A DNA stretch of 64,000 bases from Rhizobiaceae bacterium. GTDB taxonomy: Bacteria > Pseudomonadota > Alphaproteobacteria > Rhizobiales > Rhizobiaceae. Under the pieces are notes generated by a model. The model worked only from the letters and a program-made list of their open reading frames with translations, ran no database searches and was not told the origin of the DNA. Of the stretch, positions 8,468 to 19,900 are shown one piece after another. Position numbers and translations under genes: made by a program. Every line of letters starts with the position of its first letter. Within the stretch, counting starts at the first letter, position 1. The stretch is from the NCBI GenBank assembly GCA_017644105.1, contig JAEPMD010000012.1, forward strand, positions 1 through 64,000, written 5' to 3'.

Positions 8468-9778
8468 CTACCTGTTCTCCAATGTAACGCGTGCAATCAA
8501 TGCCAAAACGGTGGCTGGCAGGACTTTAACCATGGGGCCTAGTGGATCGGACCATAATTGGGGTGTAATTATAGCAGCAGAAACCAGATAGATGACGCTA
8601 ACAAAGATCATTGCCCAACAAGCAGCTTTCGCAAATTTGCGGATCAAGATGCCGATCCCAAGCGCAATATCGACAATGGACCAAAATCCAACTGACAATC
8701 TGGCAGTTTGCTCTGGCCAGCCAACTGTCGTTAAAACACTTGCCGCCCGTTCGATCTGCCAAAATCCTATGATGCCGGAGATGAGCCAGAAGATTGAAAG
8801 TGTGAAAATAACAACCGGCATTAACAGTGACACACGCGCAAAAAGCCGATCTTCTGCAGCGGCAGGTGCAATAAAATTCGCCTGATCAAGCGAACGCAAT
8901 GCTTTGCCTGTTTCATCTCGCCAAGGCGCTGCATCCCCGATAATCCCGTTTTGAAGCACCTTGATTGCATTTGTGCGCAGGGGCGACCGCCATCCCAGAT
9001 AGCCCAGAGCATCTGCTAATTTTGCAACAGCGAATACCAACCAACTGGGAAGAGGAACTTGCCATTTCGCCGGTGAAAAACCCAGCCATTTCCGCGTTTC
9101 TGCCACCACATTGCTCAGCGTTCGTGTTTCGGTTTCAACCAAGTCATAAGTCAAATTGGGCGTAATCTCTCCGGCCACAGCCATTTGAACCGCAATGGTC
9201 AGATCATCAATCGATGTGCATTGAACCTTTGCATCTTTAAGCGCGATCGGTTGAATGAATGGGAAAGCCGCTAACATACGAAGCAAAGCTGATCCGCCAT
9301 AGGCATTTTTAGCCAGAACCAAACCCGGCCGGAAAATCACGTAATCATCAGCATTTTTGCGAATATAATCATCACCCATCGCTTTTGTGCGCATAAATGG
9401 CGTATTGGCATCTAACTCCGCACCCACTGCTGAAATCTGGATGAGTTTTGTATTATGGGTTATGCAGGCATCAGCCAGCGCTTTGACAGCGTGGAAGTGT
9501 AAGGCTTCCAGATCGTCACTCCCTCCATCTTGGAGCGCACCAGCGCAATTGATGACCGTGGGATAGGTCTTTGTGATTTCGTGCCAGTCATCGGGGCTTG
9601 CCATCTTGGCAATGTCAGCAATATGCCACTTTATACCGGGGAGAACTTTCTCCGCTGTATTTTCGTTCCGTCCCAGTCCGGACACTTGAAAACTTCCCAC
9701 CAATAGGCGCGCAACAATATGAGCACCGATAAACCCATAGGCACCAATGACGAGGATCTTATTGTCAGACTGTCTCAT
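8468..9778 (-). CDS. SDR-family NAD(P)-binding protein fused to a DoxX-like membrane domain
   Basis: The 436-residue protein has two parts. Residues 1-290 form an atypical short-chain dehydrogenase/NmrA-like Rossmann domain with GAYGFIGAHIV and 'INCAGALQDGG', plus the YxxxK-less layout of complex-I-assembly-type SDRs. Residues 300-436 contain four membrane helices matching the DoxX-like family. This fusion is common in proteobacteria and always near DUF2269, as here. It probably anchors an NAD(P)H-dependent activity to the inner membrane; the substrate is unknown. The DUF2269 gene follows after a four-base gap. Confidence 0.8.
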   Translation of the reverse strand: MRQSDNKILVIGAYGFIGAHIVARLLVGSFQVSGLGRNENTAEKVLPGIKWHIADIAKMASPDDWHEITKTYPTVINCAGALQDGGSDDLEALHFHAVKALADACITHNTKLIQISAVGAELDANTPFMRTKAMGDDYIRKNADDYVIFRPGLVLAKNAYGGSALLRMLAAFPFIQPIALKDAKVQCTSIDDLTIAVQMAVAGEITPNLTYDLVETETRTLSNVVAETRKWLGFSPAKWQVPLPSWLVFAVAKLADALGYLGWRSPLRTNAIKVLQNGIIGDAAPWRDETGKALRSLDQANFIAPAAAEDRLFARVSLLMPVVIFTLSIFWLISGIIGFWQIERAASVLTTVGWPEQTARLSVGFWSIVDIALGIGILIRKFAKAACWAMIFVSVIYLVSAAIITPQLWSDPLGPMVKVLPATVLALIARVTLENR

Positions 9779-9952
9779 AATTATTTGTCGCCCGAAAAAT
9801 TATGCGCCTAGGGTAACAGCAAAGCCCTGGCCAAAAAAGAGTGACAAATTGGCTACAAACAGATCTTTCCGATAAACAGTGTGCGTTACACAGCTTTAAA
9901 AACCGGGCAAATTCGCTTAAGCCTTTTAACTCAATATATGGGGTGAATTCGC

Positions 9953-11095
9953 TTGGCAAAAATTATCAGAAAACTCAGCCGCTGGCTGGCCGTGCTGTTA
10001 TCGATCGTCATTGTATGTGTGATTGGAATTTATATATTTTTGCAAACCCCGGTCTTTGGTGCACATCCCGATGCAGCGCAGATCAAATCTTTTGCCAGCT
10101 CGCCACAGTTTAACATTGAGACCGAAGAGTTCCAGAACCGTCAGCCAAATGTCTTTGCTGAAATGCGGGCCAATATGTCGATCCCAACCATGCTGGGTGA
10201 ATGGTTTGAGGAGCGCAGTGCAGGGCGGCCTGAGCAATTGCTGCCGGAGGTGAAACCGGATCTTGACGCGTTTTTAGCGCCTTCTGAAAATACCAAGCTC
10301 ATATGGTTCGGACATTCCAGCTTTTTGCTGAATATGGCTGGCACGATCATCATGGTTGACCCTATGTTCTCGCAAGTCGCGTCACCATTGGCCATTATCG
10401 GTCAGCGTTTTCAGCCACCTGTCCTAACGCTTGAAGAATTGCCACCCATTGATATCGTGCTGTTGTCGCATGATCATTATGATCATCTGGATATGTCTTC
10501 TATCCGTTATTTCGCCAAGCGCGATATTTCCTTCATCGCACCTTTGGGCCTGAGTTCCCATTTACGCCGTTGGGGTGTGCGGGACACACAGATCATTGAA
10601 AAAGACTGGTGGGAAACGCATAAAATCGGCGATGTTGAATTTATTGCAGCACCATCACAACATTTTTCTGGGCGCGATGGGATTAAAAACAATAGTACTT
10701 TATGGGCGTCTTGGGTGATCAGAACGGATAATTCCAATCTTTATTTCAGTGGTGATTCCGGCTTTGATATTCATTTTAAAACCATCGGTGAACGTTATGG
10801 TCCGTTTGACTTAGCGTTGGTCGAAGATGGTCAATATAATCCGCGTTGGCCGGCAGTGCATTTGTTCCCGGAAGAAGCGGCGGAGGCTTCAGTCGAATTA
10901 AAAGCCAAACGGGCCATGCCGGTACATTGGGGCATGTTTGAGCTGTCCTATCATGCCTGGCATGACCCAATCACGCGGTTTGCAAAGGCGTTGGCTGAAA
11001 CAGATGTTGCGCTTGTCACTCCAATCATTGGCGAGATCATCGAAATCAATGATCAACTGACCAATAACAATTGGTGGGAAGACCTGATTCAATGA
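9953..11095 (+). CDS. Membrane-anchored metallo-beta-lactamase-fold hydrolase (NAPE-PLD/UlaG-like)
   Basis: The 380-residue protein has an N-terminal membrane helix (residues 12-32) and then an MBL domain. Metal ligands are visible as the HDHYDH motif, a later His in 'SQHFSGRD', an Asp in 'FSGDSGFD' and a His in 'PVHWGMF'. The insertion pattern matches bacterial relatives of N-acylphosphatidylethanolamine phospholipase D, suggesting a phosphodiesterase on a lipid or small ester at the envelope. It starts with TTG at 9953 after GGGGTG. Its stop overlaps the next ATG by four bases, so the two genes are translationally coupled. Confidence 0.78.
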   Translation: MAKIIRKLSRWLAVLLSIVIVCVIGIYIFLQTPVFGAHPDAAQIKSFASSPQFNIETEEFQNRQPNVFAEMRANMSIPTMLGEWFEERSAGRPEQLLPEVKPDLDAFLAPSENTKLIWFGHSSFLLNMAGTIIMVDPMFSQVASPLAIIGQRFQPPVLTLEELPPIDIVLLSHDHYDHLDMSSIRYFAKRDISFIAPLGLSSHLRRWGVRDTQIIEKDWWETHKIGDVEFIAAPSQHFSGRDGIKNNSTLWASWVIRTDNSNLYFSGDSGFDIHFKTIGERYGPFDLALVEDGQYNPRWPAVHLFPEEAAEASVELKAKRAMPVHWGMFELSYHAWHDPITRFAKALAETDVALVTPIIGEIIEINDQLTNNNWWEDLIQ

Positions 11096-11622
11096 GCCAG
11101 CTCGAATCTCGGCCAAACTATCAGCAAGTGATTGACCAACTGGATTTAATCGCGGCGCTGGCTGACTTTGACCCTGTCGTGATCGGTACGCCGCCGCTCG
11201 GAATTGCGGTTGAAGGCAGCGATATTGATATTGCGTGTTCCGAGTCCGATTTGGGTGTTTTCGCAGAAATTATTCAAGCGAAATTCGGTCGACATCACGC
11301 CTTTGAAATCCGTGATATCCAACATCTCAGCGAGCCCGCCTGTGTGGCTAAATTTCATGCGCTCGCTTGGGATATCGAACTCTTCTGCCAGACAATGCCA
11401 ACACGTGAGCAATGGGGTGCGAGGCACTTTTATATCGAACGGCGACTTCTGAAATTGTTTCCAGCGCTGAAATCCAAAGTGATTGCACTTAAACAAGAAG
11501 GCATCAAAACCGAACCCGCTTTTGCGCAGCTTTTAGACCTTAAAGGTGATCCCTATGAAGCTATGCTTGAATTAGAGCCGCTGTCAGATGAAGCGTTGAC
11601 CAAACTAATGCCTGAGCTTTAA
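11092..11622 (+). CDS. DUF4269 nucleotidyltransferase-like protein
   Basis: A 176-residue protein whose sequence 'VVIGTPPLGIAVEGSDIDIAC' is a nucleotidyltransferase-like strand with an S-D-I-D-I acidic pair, followed by 'DIELFCQTMPTREQWGARHF'. This matches DUF4269, a family of presumed nucleotidyltransferases with unknown substrate. The ATG overlaps the stop of the MBL hydrolase (ATGA), so the two are in one operon. Convergent with the MFS transporter at 11623, with no gap between the stop codons. Confidence 0.75.
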   Translation: MSQLESRPNYQQVIDQLDLIAALADFDPVVIGTPPLGIAVEGSDIDIACSESDLGVFAEIIQAKFGRHHAFEIRDIQHLSEPACVAKFHALAWDIELFCQTMPTREQWGARHFYIERRLLKLFPALKSKVIALKQEGIKTEPAFAQLLDLKGDPYEAMLELEPLSDEALTKLMPEL

Positions 11623-12810
11623 TCAAACCTCTTTGCGGAACATCATTAAGCCAAACATCATGATCGCCAAAATCGGTAATGCGCTGATCGCGACAATGGT
11701 CCAGGAAAAGCTGGTGACCAACACGCCGGACGAAAAGCTCGCGAATGTGAAGGCAAGCGCAACGCAAGTATCGTTTACACCTTGCATTTTTGTGCGTTCA
11801 TGTGGCTTGAGTGAAGCAGCAAGCAAGCTGGTTGCACCGATAAAGCCGAAATTCCAACCCACGCCCAAGATGATCAGGCTGGCGTAAAAATGATGTATCT
11901 CTATGCCGGAGATCGCAAGACCGGCAGCAAGAGCTAACAGCGCAACACCTGTCATGATCACATTGACCACGCCAAAACGTTTGATGATGAGGCCCGTCAC
12001 AAAGCTTGGTGCGAACATTGCAATCACATGCCAGCGGATCACATCACTGGCATTGGCGTCTGTGAACCCGCAAGCAACCATGGCAAGTGGCGTAGGGGTC
12101 ATAAGAAGCACCATAATGCCGCCAGAGATGGACGCAGCCGCAACCGCAAGCGCTACGGGTTTGCGCGTTAACACTTCTCGAATGGAAACCTCTGGCGCGT
12201 TGGTGTCGTCTTTCACATCAACGGCCGCAAATCGTGTGACGAGAACCGGCAAAACGCCGACAATGCTGAGCGGGATAATGGCAAAATAGGCGCCAGCAAA
12301 AGAGACGGGTGCCAGAAGATCCTTGGTTTGGATAAAGATTTCCGGCCCAATGAAAGCAGCGAATAAACCCGATGACAGAACAAGTGAAATCGCTACCGGT
12401 TGCCATGCATCTGAAACAACTTCAGCAGCGGCAAAACGGAAATATTGAAAACAGGCAAGCGCCGCGCCCAGACTGATATGGGCAAGGATTAACAGCCAAA
12501 ACTGCTCATAGATCATTGCCGCACCACCCATTAACCCGCCAAGCGCGGCAAGAATAGCGCCAAAGGTGAAACCGAGTTTGCGGCCAAATTTACCCATGCA
12601 CCATGCCATGGGCGCAGCGGCAAATAAGCCTGCTAGCATTTGAATGGAAAATGGCAATGTCGATAAAACAGGTGAGGGGGTGAGCATTAATCCGGCCAAA
12701 CCTCCCAGCACAATCAGCATGGGCATGGCAGCGCCCAAAATCGCATTGGCGAGCAAAATAAAGATGAAATCGAGATTGCTTCGTTGGATTGTTGGTGATG
12801 CGCCCGTCAT
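11623..12810 (-). CDS. MFS transporter
   Basis: This 395-residue protein has twelve hydrophobic segments, an MFS loop between helices 2 and 3 (WCMGKFGRKLGFTFGAI), and a related loop in the second half (KRFGVVNVIMTG). It resembles the drug/metabolite exporters often found beside regulator genes. I set the start at the ATG at 12810, preceded by GAGGT, instead of the far-upstream TTG-type options. It is divergent from the disrupted GlxA-type regulator at 12927, which may once have controlled it. The substrate is unknown. Confidence 0.78.
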   Translation of the reverse strand: MTGASPTIQRSNLDFIFILLANAILGAAMPMLIVLGGLAGLMLTPSPVLSTLPFSIQMLAGLFAAAPMAWCMGKFGRKLGFTFGAILAALGGLMGGAAMIYEQFWLLILAHISLGAALACFQYFRFAAAEVVSDAWQPVAISLVLSSGLFAAFIGPEIFIQTKDLLAPVSFAGAYFAIIPLSIVGVLPVLVTRFAAVDVKDDTNAPEVSIREVLTRKPVALAVAAASISGGIMVLLMTPTPLAMVACGFTDANASDVIRWHVIAMFAPSFVTGLIIKRFGVVNVIMTGVALLALAAGLAISGIEIHHFYASLIILGVGWNFGFIGATSLLAASLKPHERTKMQGVNDTCVALAFTFASFSSGVLVTSFSWTIVAISALPILAIMMFGLMMFRKEV

Positions 12811-12926
12811 GTCTTTGACCTCACTTTGAATTTGACAAACACCCTTATAATCGATCATGAATATGTCTGAAAACGATATTTAACATCAAATATAGACAAT
12901 TTGCGTTAATCTCAGACGAGCCAGAT

Positions 12927-13916
12927 ATGACCAGAACGACCAATCGTCGCCAAATCGATGTGTTTATTTATAACGGCATGAACCTGCTTGATGTCGCAGG
13001 TCCTGTACAGGCTTTCTCCACCGCTAAAGATGGTGATCATTATGCCTATAAGCATCGCTATTTGTCGCTTGATGGTGCACCCATTACAGCATGTTGCGGC
13101 ATGCGAGTGCATGCAGATGCAGCGATCGGTCAGGCAGGATGTCAAAGCGATTTATTAGTGCCAGGTGGTAATGGTGTTGATCACTATTTATCAAAATCTA
13201 ACATTCAAAAAGCCTTGAACGAATACGCTTCGGAAGATATAAATAACCGAATTATATCAATATGTTCCGGTGCTTTGCTGCTCGCTGATGCTGGGCTATT
13301 GGATGGTATGGAAGCCACCACGCATTGGGGCCGTGAAGCTCAAAGCAAGGTGTAATTTCCGCATGTTGATTGGAATTTGGATAAGATTTATATCGCCCCG
13401 GAAACGCGAGAAAAACAGATTTATACCTCCGCCGGGGTCACCACAGGCATTGACCTTGCGCTCTCCATCATAGCGCAGGATTTGGGCGCAAAAGCAGCAC
13501 TTGATGTGGCACGTGAATTGGTCGTGTTTTTAAAACGCTCAGGCGGGCAGAGCCAGTTTTCTAACTATCTCATTCAGCAATATGAAGCTCAAACATCGGG
13601 CAAAGATGCGGTGGCGCGTTTGGTGGCTGAAATTAATGATCAACCAACACAAGATTGGTCGCTCACCAATATGGCCAGTTTTGCCGCCATGAATGCGCGC
13701 ACATTAACGCGCAAATTTAATCAACAATTTGCCACGACACCGGCTGAATTTGTCGAACAGGTCCGGCTTGATAAGGCCCGAGATTTGTTATCCCAAGGCC
13801 TTGTGCTCAAACAAGTTGCCAGCTCATCCGGGTTTGGCGATGTGCAACGCATGCGCCGCGCATTCAAACGCCGGTTAGGCGTGACACTGCAAGACTATGT
13901 AAAAGGCTGGGGTTAG
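12927..13916 (+). pseudogene. GlxA-type DJ-1/AraC transcriptional regulator split by an in-frame TAA
   Basis: The reading frame codes for a DJ-1/PfpI-like sensor domain (MTRTTNRRQIDVFIYNGMNL; later IISICSGALLLADAGLLDG and TTHWG) followed by an AraC-type double helix-turn-helix (ARTLTRKFNQQF..TPAEFVEQ.RLDKARDLL; SSGFGDVQRMRRAFKRRLG). A single TAA at 13353-13355 interrupts it. Both sides lie in the same frame, and the sequence right after the stop (FPHVDW, then YTSAGVTTGIDLAL) is exactly what the family has there. Without readthrough, the DNA-binding half would not be made from the normal start. It is divergent from the MFS transporter. It could be a pseudogene, a recoding case, or a base error. 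Confidence 0.85.
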
Positions 13917-16900
13917 ACCTTCTAATCACTCCGGCATCGGGATATCGCCGGTATCTTTTGGCACTTTATAGCCTTTGATAAATCCGGGGCGGGCGGCAAG
14001 TTGTTTATACCAGCGGCAAACATTGGGATAATCATTGAGATTGATCTTGTGATAGTCAAAACGTGACGCCCATGGCCAAATGGCGAAATCTGCAATGGAT
14101 AATTCGCTCACCAAAAACTCAGACTGCGCCAATTGCTTGTCCAGCACGCCGTAAAGCCGCTTGGTTTCAGTGTGGAAGCGTTTTTCAGCATATTCTGAGG
14201 TGCCGGGTTTAAACTGAAGGAAATGATGCGCCTGGCCGATCATCGGGCCGAAACCACCCATCTGCCACATCAACCATTGGGTCATTTCCCAATATTCCGG
14301 CGTGCCATAAGCAGGTGTGAACTTGCCGGTTTTTGCCGCCAAATATTGCAAAATTGCACCTGATTCAAACAAAGCAAAATTGCCATCGGTGATCGCGGGG
14401 ATCTTGTTATTCGGGGCGATTTTCAAGAATTCTGGTGCAAATTGCTGATCTTTGCCAATATCGATGGAAACGGATTTATAGCTCAGTCCCATTTCTTCCA
14501 AGGCAATGGAAATCTTGCGACCGTTGGGTGTCGACCAGCTGTATAAGGTAATCATGAAAGGCTCCCGAATAAAATTAGTGCGCCTACTATGGCAAAACGA
14601 GAGCATAAGGCAAAGCCGATTTATCTGTTTTACAAACCTGATAGACCTTCATGTCAGCAACTTAAAAGATAATTATTATATAAAATACTCCCTATATTTG
14701 AAAAATGTTATCTTATTGTATAGCTTGCTGTGAGTGAGAATTGGGGAGGTAAAGGAAATGAGGATTATTCTAGTTCACGGAATGGCTGCAAATAAACTGA
14801 GTTGGTTCGATGTTCCAAACAGATTAAATTCAGCTGGCTATGATGACATAACTTTTGAAACTTTGCCGGGACATGAAGGCAAATACGTCAATCCGAAAAA
14901 TATTTTTCAGACATGGTTGGCAGCCCTGACAGATTTCACCAAATTTTCAGACTATGTAGATTCAGTTGTTGCGCAATTTCCTAAAGGGGGAGAGAAGGTT
15001 GTCTTGATTGGCCATTCTATGGGAGGGCAGGTTATTTCCGCTGTCGCCGCCCAATATCCGGAGCGAATTGAGAAACTGATTTATGTAACGGCATTTATTC
15101 CCAAAGACGGTCAGAGCATAGCTAAAGTGATGCTCAATCTGGGGTTCGATTTTGAAAAGCTATCTGAGCAATTGAAACCATATTTCAAAAATCATCCAAA
15201 TGTATTTGCATCTCAGTCCCTGAAATTGTTCCTCAAGGATTTTGAAATTCCAACAGCGAATTTGAACGCGTATAACTCCCTCACGCGCTATTATGTGACG
15301 TGCTCTGAGGACGATGTGATTCCGATAAATTCACAAAATGACATGCTTCAAGCCGCAGCCATTCCTCCATCAAATGTGGGAAATATTGATACAGATCACA
15401 TACCTCAAGTTTCAAAGCCTGATGAATTGATGAAACATCTCGAAGAGTTTTTAGGCTAGCAACGGGGTGCCGAAAACTGAAATGCTTCATCATTTCATGG
15501 ATTTTATGAACTCGCGTTCTGGGCCTTGATCCGTTTTGCATCGAGTTTTATTTTCACAACGATCTGAGCGTGGTCAGACGCGTTGCGATTGCTCGGCGCG
15601 CCCTGAATGCTGTCATCAGAAAGATGATCGTTAAACACAGTTACATAGGACACATCGCCAATTCGGTTGGCTGCGCGATAGTAAAATTCTTGGCTTACAA
15701 ACACATGGTCAATTGTCCCGTAGTGACCGTTGTGAATATGTGTGTAAAAATCAGAATGCTCGCTGCGCCGTAAATGCATGCGCGCTGCATGATGTAACTC
15801 GACATCCCAAAACAGTTTCTTTACTTCATCGTCAAAAGTGCGATAGGGCGCTTCGCCCGCAACCATTTCTGTTGTCACAGCACCGGTTTCATCATTTAAA
15901 TCGCCCACTACAATTATGGGTGTATCATTGCCTTTTGCTTTGTTGAGGATCTCGCGCCTGAGTGCTAATGCTTCACCAGCGCGCAATGCGAGTGAGCGGA
16001 AAATACCAAATGTCCGCTCTAGAAAAAGCGCATTTGCTTCATCGGCAGCATCAGATTCGTCGTCAATTTGAGGGCGTTTAGATTTTAAATGCGCATTGAA
16101 AATCCAGCCGGAAACTCCCAAACCCAGATCCACTTCAATCATTTGAATAGGTCGGCTAACACGGTCCAACTTGTACGAAAATCCGTTTTCGCCATCGACT
16201 TCTATTGGATTAGTTGAGATATCCTGCACGGTTTCGTGGGTAAGAACCTTAGAGCGCGAGATAAATGCTAAACCGGGGCGTGGGTCGTCAGTTTGGCTGT
16301 CAATATTTTCAGCATGCAAAATTTCAATATAAGGTTTTTGTGAACTGTTGCGGGCTGTGATGAGGTCCGCATGTGCCTTTACCAGTTTTTTCAGTGCTGC
16401 TTTATGGAAAATCTCCTGCAGGCAAACATGATCAGCATTCATGCGATAAAGCTGTTCGGCCAACCAATTGATTTTTTGATCAAAGGCTTTTTGGCTATAG
16501 CGTTTCCATTTGCCAGTGTCTTTGTTGAAATAATAATTGGTTTTTGCATTTACCAGATTACGAACATTAAATGTCGCGACGGTGAAGCTCTTATTTTGTG
16601 TCATGTTAAACTCCCTTTGCCGTAAAAGTTGCACAGAAAATGTGTCTTTTTTAAGCTGCCTTGTTAATAGCGAAGGGAATTAGGAAAAAGTGAGTGTTAT
16701 AATTCGATAACGCTAGAATTTTTATGATGCAATTTTTTCGTGTACTTTGTGTAAAGTCCAGATTAATATCGTAATGATTAAGAATTTGACGGGGGTGGTT
16801 GTGATCGTGATCGGTTTTAATGGTCTATTTCGTCTTATATTTGTCACTTTTTCAGTGGTGATATTGAGCGGGTTTTCAGGGTCAAGTTACCTGAAGAAAA

Positions 16901-19900
16901 GGTCTTCTAACGACATTTTGCCGGTAAGCTCAATCTATGATGATTTTAACGTAGTTTTCTTCGGAAGCAGCAGTTTCTTGATTGAGGCGGGTGCGACGCA
17001 GCTGCTTATTGACGGTTTCGTTACCCGTAAGAAGCATATGTTTATTGGAAGGATTGCTCCTGATCCTTACATGATTGTCGATGTCATTCGTAGGTTTAGG
17101 ATTTGTACTTCTAAGCCGCATCCTGCCAAGATATGTGCCCACCCCAAGAAAAGGCGTTTAAAAGCCGTTATTCCCGTGCATGGTCATTATGATCACGCTC
17201 TGGATTCTACATATTTTGCGGCATGGGCAAATGCTGATTTGTACGGGGACACATCTATCCAGGTTTTGAAACAGGCAAGTCAGGAACATTCTCCGGGACG
17301 AACAGAATTTGAATGGGAAAACTTTCACTTCGAAGACATATTTACCGATGACAAAACAGGGCAAAACACTCGGCATTTGGTGATCGGCGATTTAAAGGTG
17401 ACATTAATAAAAACCAAACATGCGAAAAATATTGCGACGAGCCTTTTAAAGCCCAAGACGTCTGAAAGAATAAGATTTCCAACAAAATTGAGAAATATGG
17501 GCCTAGGTGTATCTGTTTCCGTTTTGGTTGAATATAAAAATAAACGGTTCCTGATCTTGCCCTCTGCAGGTCCGTTTGTGCCGTCATTCAAAGACGGGGA
17601 ACTCGCTGCCGATGTTGTGTTTTTGGGCTTGGGTGGTTTGGGACTTGTTTGGAAGCACACGAGACAAGATTATTGGAATAACATCATCAATGCGACCGAT
17701 CCAAAACGGGTCATTCCGATCCACTGGGACGGAGATATGGTGCAATTTAACAAAGATAAACAAAAGAATTTCAGTGTTGCCCCAGTTCAGTCTTTTGATA
17801 GCACTTTGAAATTTTACGAAGAATTGGCTTCGAAACGCAGCAAGAAGATTGAAATTATCTTTGCGCCTGCTGAAGCCCGTTTTAATCCCTTTTCCGGGCT
17901 AAATTGATCTCAGAAGATCGATGAGGCGGGGCTGTACGATCTTGACACCTTGCGGCTCAGTTCATAGTTTTTGCCGCAATGACCACAGCTAAGATAAAAC
18001 CAGATTATTCATTAACCGGTGAGGCGGCGCAGCGCGCTGTGGATGAAGGTTTGGATAAGATACGTTGGTATCGCACCGATGTGGATAAAAAAGCGCTTAA
18101 AAGTTTGATGGAGCGCAAAGATGGGACAGCCATTCGCGATACTGCGATTTGGTTCTTAATGCTTGGAATATCCGGGCTGGTCACAATGCAGTTATGGGGT
18201 ACGATATGGTGTGTCCCATTTTTCTTTGTTTATGAGGTTCTATATGGTTCTGCTGGCGACAGCCGCTGGCACGAATGCGGTCATGGCACAGCCTTCAAAA
18301 CTCAATGGATGAACAGGGTCATCTATCACATTGCGTGTTTTATGATGATACGGAATCCTGTTGTCTGGCGCTGGTCACATACCCGCCATCACGCAGATAC
18401 AATTGTTGTGGGGCGGGATCCGGAAATTGCACTCATGCGTCCGGCCGATCTCATGCGTATAGCATTCAACTTTTTTGGTATCATCGATACGATTAATGGT
18501 ATCAAAGACATGTTCAGGATTGGGGTCAAAGGTTTAAACGAAGCCGAGCAAACTTATGTGCCAGACGGGCAGGCAAAAAGCGCGATTTTAGCCGCACGGA
18601 TTTGGATTGGGATCTATTGCGCAACTTTGATTGGCGCGGTTGAAATGGGTTCAGTTTTGCCCTTCATGCTGATCGGATTACCAAGGCTTTACGGTGCTTG
18701 GCATCATGTTCTTACAGGCTTATTACAGCATGGCGGACTGGCTGAAAATGTGACGGATCACAGGGCCAATACGCGGACCGTTATGATGAATCCGATCAGC
18801 CGATTTGTCTATTGGAATATGAACTATCATATCGAGCACCACATGTTTTTGATGGTGCCATATCATGCTTTGCCTCAGCTTCACGAACGCATCAAACATG
18901 ATCTGCCGAAGCCCAATGCTTCGATCTTGGACGGATACCGTGAAATGTGGCCAGTCTTGAAAAAGCAGCTGCAGAATGTGAATTTCTATCTCATCCCGGA
19001 ATTACCTGAGCAGGCAAAACCTTACAGCTGCAAATTTCCTCAAATATAACAGAACAGAGATTTACTCCGCTGGTGCCGACTTTTCTTTCAGAAATGCAAT
19101 AAGATCCGCACGTTGATCATCTTTTTTGATGCCCGCGAATGCCATTTTTGTTCCCTTTAGGAAAGCACGTGGCTTCTTCAAATAGCCATCCATATTTTCA
19201 TCATCCCAAACAATGCCAGATTCAATCATTGCCTTTGAGTATTTATAATCTTCAAGCGCGCCCGCTGTTCGACCAAAGATGCCGTAAAGGGTTGGGCCAA
19301 CTTTGTTTTTACCTTCTTCAAGCGTATGGCACGCAATGCACTTTCTAAAGATTTTTTCGCCTTTACCCACGTCACCTTCAGCCAATACAGGGGTGGAAAT
19401 TGCAAGAAGGGCACCACATGCCAGCATGGTAATTTTCATCAGTAATCCTCGTTTTAAGCTTTCAAATCAATTTATGATATTGTGGTCGTGCCTTGGAGTG
19501 AGATTATTGTCGCACGTTATAACCAGCATTTAGCAAAGCTGAGCCAAGGTTAAATTGATTTGCATCAAAAGATACCGATAAATTAAGCGATTATTCTGGA
19601 ATGGTTTTATCTTTCATGTAAGCGATCAAATCATCCATCTGATCTTCCTTTTTTATACCGCCAAATGCCATGCTGGTGCCTTTGACATATTCCCGCGGTT
19701 TGGCAAGGAATTCGCGCATATTGGTCTCATCCCAGACAATACCGGAGGCAATCAGAGCATCGGAATATTTCACGCCCTCAACAGTTCCAGCCGTGCGGCC
19801 AAATATGCCATATAAACTTGGACCCAATTTGTGTTTGCCTTCCTTAACAGTGTGGCATGCAGCGCATTTTTTGAAAACTTTCTTGCCTTTTTTGATGTCA